This document shows positions 57,841 through 64,000 of a stretch of 64,000 nt of DNA, piece after piece. The first letter of the stretch is position 1, and every line of letters begins with the position of its first letter. The notes below the pieces were generated by a model. It worked only from the letters and a program-made list of their open reading frames with translations. It had not been told where the DNA came from and did not search any database. Made by a program: the position numbers and the translations under genes. This DNA is from SYFT01 sp964471115 (GTDB lineage: Bacteria; Acidobacteriota; Vicinamibacteria; Vicinamibacterales; SCN-69-37), in NCBI GenBank assembly GCA_964471115.1, contig CAYYFE010000005.1, forward strand, positions 83,877-147,876, written 5' to 3'.

Positions 57841-59628
57841 ATGAAGTTCTGCGTGCTGGCGATCGATTTCGACGGCACGTCGGCGACGGCCGACGTCCTG
57901 CACCCAGACGTCCGCGCCGTGCTGGCGGAACTGCGATCCCAGAACATCGTCGTCGTGCTGGCCACCGGCCGGATCCTCAGTGATTTGCAGCGCGTGGCCG
58001 GCGACCTGCATTTCGCGGACGCCGTGGTCGCTGAAAATGGCGCGGTCGTGGCGTTCCCCGACAGCAATCACACCCGCGCGCTGGGCCCGCCGCCGCCCGA
58101 AACATTCCTGGCGACATTGCGCCAGGACGGCATCGGCCACGAGGCCGGCGAGGTCGTCGTGGAGGCCGATGCTGAGGAAGCGCCCCGCATCCTCGCAGTG
58201 ATTCGACGGCTCGAGCTGCCGCTGATCATTGCGTTTAATCGCGGCCGCATGATGGTGCTGCCGCAGACGGTCAGCAAGGCGGCGGGCATCCGGATGGCCC
58301 TCGACATGCTTCGACTGTCGCCGCACAACGCGATGGCCATCGGCGACGCCGAAAACGACCACGAACTGCTGCGTGCGTGTGAGTTCGGGGTGGCGGTGGG
58401 ATGGGGCAGTGACGCGCTCAAGGCCGCCGCCGATCACGTGCTGGCCGGCGCGGGGCCACAGGCCATTCCGCCGTTCATCCGCTCGGTGGCGGCGCAGCGC
58501 GAGCTGCCGCCGCCCCGTCTGACCCGCCGCCACCTGCAGCTCGGGTTCACCGACGACGGCCAGCCGCTGTCGCTGGGGGTGAAGAGCCGGAATCTTCTTG
58601 TGGCGGGCGACCCCAAGTCGGGCAAGTCCTGGGTCACGGGCCTGCTGTGTGAACAACTGATCCTGCTGGGGTACTGCGTCTGCATCATCGACCCCGAGGG
58701 CGACTACGTGTCGCTGGAGGCCCTGCCGAACGTGCAGGTGCTCGGCGGCGCCAGGCCGCTGCCGCGGCCGATGGATTTGTCGCGCAGTCTCCGACATGCC
58801 GACGTCAGTCTGGTGATTGACCTGTCGCACGCCTCCGCGACCGAGAAGGACGCCTTCGTGCGCGCGGCGCTTCCGGCGCTTGCGACCCTGCGACGGCAGA
58901 CCGGTCTTCCACACCGGATCATCGTCGATGAAGCCCATTTCTTTCTGCACGACCCCGATGTGTTGTCGCTGCTCGATCTGGAGCTGAACGGGTACACCCT
59001 CGTCACGTACCGCGCCTCGGCGCTGCACCCTGAGGTGCTGAAGTCGACCCAGGCGGTGGTGGTCACACGCGAGTCCGATCCGGTGGAAGCCGCGGCCCTG
59101 TTTGATCTGTGCGGCGCGTGCTCCGGCCGCCCGGGCGTCCGCGAGTGGCGGCAGATCCTCGGCGGCGTGCGGTCTGGTGAGGCCATCGTTCTGCCAATCA
59201 CGGATGAGGCGCAGGGGGGCACGCGGCGCGTGAGACTGGCCGCGCGGCTCACCCCACACATTCGGCATCTCGCGAAGTACATCGACATTCCGGTGCCTGA
59301 ACCTAAGACGTTCGTCTTCCGGACGGACGGCGCCACGCGGATGCGTCGGGCCAGGACCCTGCGCGACTTCGTGCAGGCGCTCGAGGAGGCGGCGCCCGGC
59401 GTCTACGACGGCCATCTCCTGCGGCATGACTTCTCGAAATGGCTGTCCGATGTCGTCGGCGACGTGTTGCTGGCGCGCGCGGTACGAGCGTTTGAAGACG
59501 GGACACCGCAGATCACGCCGGCGGAGGCACTGACCGCGATCGCGGGCGCGGTACGGGCCCGGTACGAGTTCATGGAGGCTGTCAATGGAGTCACGCCGGA
59601 CAGCCGGACGGTCATGAGCGGCGTGTGA
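57841..59628 (+). CDS. HAD phosphatase fused to a HerA/DUF87-like ATPase and a C-terminal DUF5752-like domain
   Basis: Residues 1-215 form a HAD hydrolase of the Cof/sugar-phosphatase type: nucleophile D9 and D11 in VLAIDFDGTSA, ATGRILSDL, and the acidic motif AIGDAENDHELL. Residues 240-440 are an ATPase with Walker A GDPKSGKS at 256-263, IIDPEGDY and Walker B HRIIVDEAHFF. The last 90 residues (LRDFVQALEEA, HDFSKWLSDVVGDVLLA) resemble DUF5752-like domains of sugar and stress proteins. The fusion suggests ATP-driven handling of a phosphorylated sugar, but the substrate is unknown. It follows the guanylyltransferase by 3 bp. Confidence 0.85.
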   Translation: MKFCVLAIDFDGTSATADVLHPDVRAVLAELRSQNIVVVLATGRILSDLQRVAGDLHFADAVVAENGAVVAFPDSNHTRALGPPPPETFLATLRQDGIGHEAGEVVVEADAEEAPRILAVIRRLELPLIIAFNRGRMMVLPQTVSKAAGIRMALDMLRLSPHNAMAIGDAENDHELLRACEFGVAVGWGSDALKAAADHVLAGAGPQAIPPFIRSVAAQRELPPPRLTRRHLQLGFTDDGQPLSLGVKSRNLLVAGDPKSGKSWVTGLLCEQLILLGYCVCIIDPEGDYVSLEALPNVQVLGGARPLPRPMDLSRSLRHADVSLVIDLSHASATEKDAFVRAALPALATLRRQTGLPHRIIVDEAHFFLHDPDVLSLLDLELNGYTLVTYRASALHPEVLKSTQAVVVTRESDPVEAAALFDLCGACSGRPGVREWRQILGGVRSGEAIVLPITDEAQGGTRRVRLAARLTPHIRHLAKYIDIPVPEPKTFVFRTDGATRMRRARTLRDFVQALEEAAPGVYDGHLLRHDFSKWLSDVVGDVLLARAVRAFEDGTPQITPAEALTAIAGAVRARYEFMEAVNGVTPDSRTVMSGV

Positions 59629-59652
59629 GAAGTGTCGGATAAAGGAGGCTGT

Positions 59653-60138
59653 ATGCGACTTCGTGAAGTGATGAATACACCGGCGATCACGTGTCCGGTC
59701 AGCAGCACGCTCGACCAGGCGGCGCGCCTGATGTGGGAGTTCGACTGCGGCATCGTCCCCGTCGTTGACGATGCGGGACGTGTGGCGGGCGTGATCACCG
59801 ACCGGGACATCTGCATGGCGGCGTACACCCAGGGCCGGCCGCTGACGGAGATTCAGGTCAGCAGCGCCATGGCGGCGCCGGTCGTGGCCGTCCACGCCGA
59901 CGAGCCGGTGGAGCACGCGGAGCGGCTGATGGCTGACAACCAGGTGCGGCGCCTGCCGGTGCTCAACTCGGAGCAACACGTGGTCGGCCTGGTGTCGATG
60001 AACGATTTGGCCCGGCTCGCCGCGCGCGTGCACCGCACGACGGTCGATCGCGAGTTCGTGCAGGCGCTGGCCGCGGTCTGCCAGCCCCGTGGACATCATG
60101 CGAGCGCGTCGCACGGCTCGCTGCCGGCCAGGGCGTAG
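59653..60138 (+). CDS. CBS-domain pair protein
   Basis: The 161-residue protein has two CBS domains (LREVMNTPAITCPVSSTLDQ to GVITDRDICM, and AAPVVAVHADEPVEHAERLM to GLVSMNDLARLA), which bind adenosine nucleotides as an energy sensor. The ATG at 59653 has an AGGAGG site four bases upstream, so the start is secure. It may regulate the preceding ATPase fusion by direct contact, or act as a stand-alone sensor. Confidence 0.92.
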   Translation: MRLREVMNTPAITCPVSSTLDQAARLMWEFDCGIVPVVDDAGRVAGVITDRDICMAAYTQGRPLTEIQVSSAMAAPVVAVHADEPVEHAERLMADNQVRRLPVLNSEQHVVGLVSMNDLARLAARVHRTTVDREFVQALAAVCQPRGHHASASHGSLPARA

Positions 60139-60161
60139 GCGCGGAGCGCCGGGGTTGATGA

Positions 60162-61499
60162 CTATCTCGGGGGCTTGAACCTGACGTTGGGGGAGAAGTC
60201 CCAGCGGTGTTTCGGGCGGTAGATCCCGACATCCTTGATGCGTGACTTCACCCGGAAGGTGTGGAGCAGGCGATGGTAGTCGTACGGCGCGCCGTCGCGT
60301 TTGTGCACGGCGACGTCGAGTTTGTAGGTGCCTTCGACGAGGTCCAGTGAGTCGACGTGCAACGTCACGGTCGCCTCGCCTTCAAGGCGATCCGACTCGA
60401 GCTCCTCGATCGCGGTGTTGGTGCCATACACGCCGTGGCCGTCGGCCTTGAGAATGCCGAAGCCGAACACGAAGTCGCGCACGGGCGCCGCCGCCTTGAC
60501 GGACAGCGTGATGCGCATCGGCTCGCCGGTATGGAACACCTGGGTGGGTTGCCCCTCCGCGGTCTCGAACGCGACGCCGGTGATCTGTACGGTCCCGGAT
60601 CCCCAACGTCCCGCGCCGGCCTGACTCATGTCGGCGGCGGCATCCGCCGCGTCAACCGGACCGGTCGAGGCCGACGGTCCCGCGTCACCCGCGGGACCCG
60701 AGTGCTCCGCCCCCGCCTTCGCGTCTTCGGCCGCGAGGAATCGCTCCTCCTGACGCGCCACGTCGGTGACGTACACGCCGACGACCCGCTTGGGATCGCC
60801 CTCGGCCTTCTTTTCGCCGGCATCCAGCCACACCGCTTCGTCGCAGAAGCGTTCGACCAGCCCCAGCGAGTGCGTGACCAGCAGAATGGTCTTGCCCCGC
60901 TGCTTGAACTCGCTGAACTTGTCCAGGCACTTGTGGGTGAAGCCTTCGTCGCCGACGGCCAGCACCTCGTCCACCAGCAGGATGTCCGGGTCGACATGAA
61001 TGGCGACCGCAAACCCCAGCCGCATGTACATGCCTGATGAGTAGGTCTTGACCGGTGCGTCGATGAACTCGGACAGTTCGGCAAACTCGACGATCTCGTC
61101 GAAGCGCTTCTGAATCTCACGCTTGGACAGGCCCAGCATGATGCCGTTGATGAAGACGTTTTCCCGGCCGGAGATCTCCGGGTGGAAGCCGGCGCCCAGT
61201 TCGATCAACGCCGAAATGCGCCCCTGGACCTTCACGTGCCCCTCGGTGGGCTTCGTAATGCCCGCCACCAGCTTCAACGCCGTGCTCTTGCCCGACCCGT
61301 TGCGCCCGACGACGCCGTAGGTGCAGCCCTTGGCCACGGAGAACGACACGTTCCGGAGCGCCTGGAACGTCTCGTCGGGCCGCAGCTGCCGCACCAGATC
61401 ACCGGAGAGCAGCGCGCTCTTGAGGGTGGAGAACTGCCGGCCGCCGTACCGGCGGTAGATTTTCGAGACGTTGACGAGTTCGATCGCGGGCGTGCTCAC
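60162..61499 (-). CDS. ABC transporter ATP-binding protein for polysaccharide export (Wzt-like)
   Basis: The 445-residue protein has Walker A VVGRNGSGKSTALKLVAG, the family-type signature KTYSSGMYMRLGFAVAI, Walker B ILLVDEVLAVGDEGF and a switch histidine in LLVTHSLG. An extra C-terminal domain of about 150 residues (residues 300-445) corresponds to the carbohydrate-binding Wzt_C domain, which selects the O-antigen or capsule chain end. It starts at GTG 61499, overlapping the permease stop (GTGA). Confidence 0.93.
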   Translation of the reverse strand: MSTPAIELVNVSKIYRRYGGRQFSTLKSALLSGDLVRQLRPDETFQALRNVSFSVAKGCTYGVVGRNGSGKSTALKLVAGITKPTEGHVKVQGRISALIELGAGFHPEISGRENVFINGIMLGLSKREIQKRFDEIVEFAELSEFIDAPVKTYSSGMYMRLGFAVAIHVDPDILLVDEVLAVGDEGFTHKCLDKFSEFKQRGKTILLVTHSLGLVERFCDEAVWLDAGEKKAEGDPKRVVGVYVTDVARQEERFLAAEDAKAGAEHSGPAGDAGPSASTGPVDAADAAADMSQAGAGRWGSGTVQITGVAFETAEGQPTQVFHTGEPMRITLSVKAAAPVRDFVFGFGILKADGHGVYGTNTAIEELESDRLEGEATVTLHVDSLDLVEGTYKLDVAVHKRDGAPYDYHRLLHTFRVKSRIKDVGIYRPKHRWDFSPNVRFKPPR

Positions 61500-62290
61500 A
61501 CCGCCTCCGCGAACGAATCACGCAGGCGATCGAACACCCAGTAGGCCGCCAGGAAGAACACGACCGACCCGGCGCCCATCGCGAGCAGCCACTTCCAATG
61601 CCCGAACGGGCCCTGGAAGAAGAGGATCTCCTGATACGAGATCGCGAGGTGCGAGAACGGATTGAGATCGAAGTAGAACTTGTAGTCCTTGAACCGTTCG
61701 TCGGCGTACCAATAGATGATGGGCGTCGCAAAGAACCAGAAGGTCAGCAGGTTGGACACCAGGTCCTTGACGTCGCGAAAGTGGACCGCCAGCGCCGAGA
61801 GCAGGAGGGCGAGGGCGGTGGTAAAGACCAGTTGGACCGCCACGATGGCCAGGAACCAGGGCAGCTGCGGCCAGTCCGGAGTCACGTCGTAATACGCCAT
61901 GAAGGCGGCGAGAATCGGCAACCCGAAGACGAAGTGGACCATGTTGCCCAGGACGGTGACGATGGGAAGCACCTCGGCGGGAAACAACACCTTCTTGATG
62001 AGGTTGCCTCCCGAGATGAGCGATCCGGTCGCTTCGTTCAGGGACGACTGAAACCACGTCCATGGCAACAACGCCGTGAACATGAACACCGCGTACGGCT
62101 GCGTATGCGGCGACCGGTTCTCCAGCAGATACGTGAACACGAAGTTGTAGATCAACAACAACATCAGGGGGTTCACGAACGACCAGAAGAACCCCAGCAC
62201 CGACCCGCGATACCGCGCCTTCAGATCGCGGGCCACCAGGCTCTGGATGAGCCCGCGATACCGCACCAGCGCCCGCAGATTCTCGAACAT
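61496..62290 (-). CDS. ABC-2 type polysaccharide export permease (Wzm-like)
   Basis: The 264-residue protein has about six membrane segments. The cytoplasmic start VRYRGLIQSLVARDLKARYR and GSVLGFFWSFVNPLMLLLIY are hallmarks of O-antigen/teichoic acid export permeases. It pairs with the Wzt-like ATPase to move lipid-linked polysaccharide across the inner membrane. Its ATG overlaps the PP2C phosphatase stop by one base (TGATG), so export is cotranslated with a phosphatase. Confidence 0.93.
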   Translation of the reverse strand: MFENLRALVRYRGLIQSLVARDLKARYRGSVLGFFWSFVNPLMLLLIYNFVFTYLLENRSPHTQPYAVFMFTALLPWTWFQSSLNEATGSLISGGNLIKKVLFPAEVLPIVTVLGNMVHFVFGLPILAAFMAYYDVTPDWPQLPWFLAIVAVQLVFTTALALLLSALAVHFRDVKDLVSNLLTFWFFATPIIYWYADERFKDYKFYFDLNPFSHLAISYQEILFFQGPFGHWKWLLAMGAGSVVFFLAAYWVFDRLRDSFAEAV

Positions 62291-63081
62291 CAGTGACGAA
62301 TCAGGATGACGGTGATGTTATCAGGGCCGCCGGCATCATTGGCCGCCTGGATGAGTGCGGTCGCAAGATCCGAAAGCGCGGCGGGTCCAGGGTCCGAGGG
62401 TCCAGGGTCCAGGGTCTGAAGAATGCGTTCGATTTCTTCGAGGGGGACGACCGACGACAGGCCGTCGGAGCAGATGAGCAGCACATCGCCGGGCTCGAGC
62501 GCGAGGTCGGAGACTTCGACCTCCGGGTCATCACCACCGGCGATGGCGCGGGTGACGACGTTGCGCCAGGGGTGCCGCTGGGCGTCGGAATCCGTGAGCA
62601 GACCGGCGCGCACCTGTTCACCCACCCACGAATGGTCGTGTGTCAGTTGCCGGAGCCGGCCGCCGCGAAGCAGATACACGCGGCTGTCGCCCAGGTGCGC
62701 CACGTGCGCGTGGTCATCCTTCGACAGGAGCACGGCCGCGGCCGTCGTGGCCATCCCCTTGAGCGCGGCATCGTCGGCAATCGCCGCGGCCACGCGCCGG
62801 TTGGCGAGGCGCAGCGCCGCCATCAGGCGATTGGCTTCCAGGGACTTGGTCGTATCGTACGGGAAGGGCCAGGTCTGGTTCAGATCGGCGTCGCGGGTGT
62901 CGTGGATGAACGACTCCACCACATCCACGGTCAGGCCGGAGGCCACTTCGCCGGCCTCGTGGCCGCCCATGCCGTCGGCAACGATGAACAGACCGAGGTC
63001 GGGCCGCTCGCGAAACGCGTCTTCGTTGCTCTCCCGTCGCAACCCGGGATGGGTGACGGCGGCCGACGACACCGGCGCCAT
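62290..63081 (-). CDS. PP2C-family serine/threonine phosphatase (Stp1-like)
   Basis: The 263-residue protein has all metal-binding motifs of bacterial PrpC/Stp phosphatases: RRESNEDAF, FIVADGMGGHEAGEVAS, VAHLGDSRVYLL, LICSDGLSSVV and GGPDNITVILI. It dephosphorylates Ser/Thr-kinase substrates. No Ser/Thr kinase is in the window. A 7-bp tandem repeat inside the gene encodes LDPGPSDPGPAAL near residue 230. It lies between atpC and the Wzm gene in one coupled run. Confidence 0.94.
   Translation of the reverse strand: MAPVSSAAVTHPGLRRESNEDAFRERPDLGLFIVADGMGGHEAGEVASGLTVDVVESFIHDTRDADLNQTWPFPYDTTKSLEANRLMAALRLANRRVAAAIADDAALKGMATTAAAVLLSKDDHAHVAHLGDSRVYLLRGGRLRQLTHDHSWVGEQVRAGLLTDSDAQRHPWRNVVTRAIAGGDDPEVEVSDLALEPGDVLLICSDGLSSVVPLEEIERILQTLDPGPSDPGPAALSDLATALIQAANDAGGPDNITVILIRH
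62383..62418. repeat. Heptamer tandem repeat inside the PP2C gene, 5 units of GGGTCCA type
   Basis: Five 7-bp units (GGGTCCA, GGGTCCG, then after one extra base GGGTCCA, GGGTCCA, GGGTCTG) lie in frame. The encoded peptide (TLDPGPSDPGP) is a loop before the last conserved motif. The unit resembles family B (GGGTCCACA). Confidence 0.85.
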
Positions 63082-63086
63082 GTGAC

Positions 63087-63497
63087 TCAGCGGCGCCGGG
63101 CGTGCTGCGATACCTGGAGGCGGGTAATCGCGCGGAGGAGCGCCAGGCGCGCGCGCTCGTAGTCCATCTGGTTGCCGCCCTTGGCGACTTCGGCCAGGCG
63201 CTCTTCGGCGCGCCGTTTGGCGGCCTCCGCGCGCTGCAGATCGATGTCGTCAGCCTTCTCGGCGATGCGCGCCAGGATGGTCACGCGATCGGGAAGGATC
63301 TCGGCGAACCCGAAGCCGACGAACGCAAATCGCGTCTCCGATCCCTTGCGGTACCACATCTCGCCCACCTTGAGGCTGACGAGCATCGGCGTGTGGCCGG
63401 GCAACACGCCGAGCGAGCCCTCCTCGCCGGGCAGCTGGATCTCATCGACGTCTTCGTGCGCGATGAGGCGCTCAGGGGTGACGAATTCGAGTCGCAT
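63087..63497 (-). CDS. atpC: ATP synthase F1 epsilon subunit
   Basis: The 136-residue protein has the epsilon opening LEFVTPERLIAHEDVDEIQLP and GSLGVLPGHTPMLVSLK, then a helical hairpin rich in arginine and glutamate (AEAAKRRAEERLAEVAKGG), as usual for the regulatory C-terminus. It couples rotation to catalysis and inhibits ATP hydrolysis. Its ATG overlaps the atpD stop by one base. Confidence 0.97.
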   Translation of the reverse strand: MRLEFVTPERLIAHEDVDEIQLPGEEGSLGVLPGHTPMLVSLKVGEMWYRKGSETRFAFVGFGFAEILPDRVTILARIAEKADDIDLQRAEAAKRRAEERLAEVAKGGNQMDYERARLALLRAITRLQVSQHARRR

Positions 63498-64000
63498 TAC
63501 TGCTGCTTCTTGGCGCGCTCCACGACCTCATCGATCGTGCCGGCCATGTAGAACGCCTGCTCCGGGATGTCGTCGTGGCGGCCTTCGACGATTTCCTTGA
63601 ACCCGCGCACGGTTTCCGCGATGGGCACGTACGCGCCCTTGAGACCGGTGAACTGCTCGGCGACGAAGAACGGCTGCGACAGGAACTTCTGGATCTTGCG
63701 CGCGCGCGAGACCGTGAGCTTGTCGTCCTCCGAGAGTTCGTCGATGCCGAGAATCGCGATGATGTCCTGCAGGTCCTTGTACCGCTGCAGGATCTGCTTC
63801 ACGGCGCGGGCCGTGTTGTAGTGCTCGTCGCCGATGACGCGCGGATCGAGAATGCGCGACGTGGAGGCCAGCGGATCGACGGCCGGGTAGATGCCCAGTT
63901 CGGCGATGGCGCGCGACAGGTTCGTCGTCGCGTCGAGGTGGCCGAACGTGGTGGCCGGCGCCGGGTCGGTGTAGTCGTCGGCGGGCACGTAGATGGCCTG
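63497..64000 (-). CDS. atpD: ATP synthase F1 beta subunit, C-terminal part (cut by window edge)
   Basis: The last 167 residues are visible from the right edge to the TAA at 63497: IYVPADDYTDPAPATTF, ATTNLSRAIAELGIYPAVDP, DPRVIGDEHYNTARAVKQIL, DIIAILGIDELSEDDKL and FLSQPFFVAEQFTG. These are signature segments of the beta catalytic subunit. The gene begins outside the window; atpA and atpG presumably lie further upstream. Confidence 0.98.
   Translation of the reverse strand, partial: QAIYVPADDYTDPAPATTFGHLDATTNLSRAIAELGIYPAVDPLASTSRILDPRVIGDEHYNTARAVKQILQRYKDLQDIIAILGIDELSEDDKLTVSRARKIQKFLSQPFFVAEQFTGLKGAYVPIAETVRGFKEIVEGRHDDIPEQAFYMAGTIDEVVERAKKQQ

Overview
The window is high-GC bacterial DNA packed with short-gap or overlapping genes. 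It reads like an environmental acidobacterium, probably Vicinamibacteria-like. That placement is inference. It rests on an ADOP-type MacB permease with its typical N-terminal prefix domain and a coupled PadR regulator, on several secreted peptidases, on HEAT-cyclophilin proteins, and on overall gene content. No rRNA, tRNA, CRISPR array or transposase gene is visible.

Layout. 1-11234 (minus) is one long coupled block: PLP desulfhydrase-like enzyme, beta-CASP nuclease, dipeptidyl peptidase III, M28 peptidase, two HEAT-cyclophilin paralogues and the start of a MacB-type permease. 11277-19094 holds a MetF-like protein, a nitroreductase, an aminotransferase, and a minus-strand run DoxX, SDR, TauE/SafE, ADOP permease, PadR. 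19133-31198 (plus) carries a Tat-type class V aminotransferase, an AlaT-like aminotransferase, a GT2 glycosyltransferase, a polytopic membrane protein, a KBL/BioF-type synthase, an RsbU-like phosphatase, an M1 aminopeptidase and a stand-alone NuoG. 31226-48148 is dominated by signalling: lipid kinase, GAF proteins, response regulator, three histidine kinases, GAF-PP2C phosphatase, Lrp regulator, FliA-like sigma factor, a 73-residue H-box-only protein and a sigma-54 activator. A FabZ-like protein, a phosphoglycerate dehydrogenase-like enzyme, an EamA transporter and a YhaM-like nuclease are interspersed. 48189-55291 (minus) is an information-processing and envelope run: small protein, heptose-P adenylyltransferase, Mfd, SurA-like PPIase, UpxY/NusG-like factor, DusB. 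55390-56471 is a ribbon-helix-helix plus nucleotidyltransferase pair that looks like a toxin-antitoxin module, followed by about 490 bp of non-coding DNA with direct and inverted repeats. 56965-60138 has a mannose-1-P guanylyltransferase, a HAD-ATPase fusion and a CBS protein. 60162-64000 (minus) runs from the end of atpD through atpC, a PP2C phosphatase and a Wzm/Wzt-type polysaccharide exporter.

Three sequence-level themes cut across the genes. First, at least eight tracts of short tandem repeats (7-10 bp units) sit at gene borders or in frame inside genes, and two unit families each occur at two distant loci. Second, many transcription units have a TANNNT -10-like hexamer only 7-9 nt before the start codon and no Shine-Dalgarno sequence, which suggests leaderless mRNAs; others (sigma factor, CBS protein, H-box protein) have good Shine-Dalgarno sites. 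Third, three divergent gaps carry overlapping -10 boxes on opposite strands. The best candidates for undescribed biology are the RHH-nucleotidyltransferase module with its repeat-rich neighbour, the HAD/HerA-like fusion, the FabZ homologue without its catalytic histidine, and the repeat tracts able to change reading frame.
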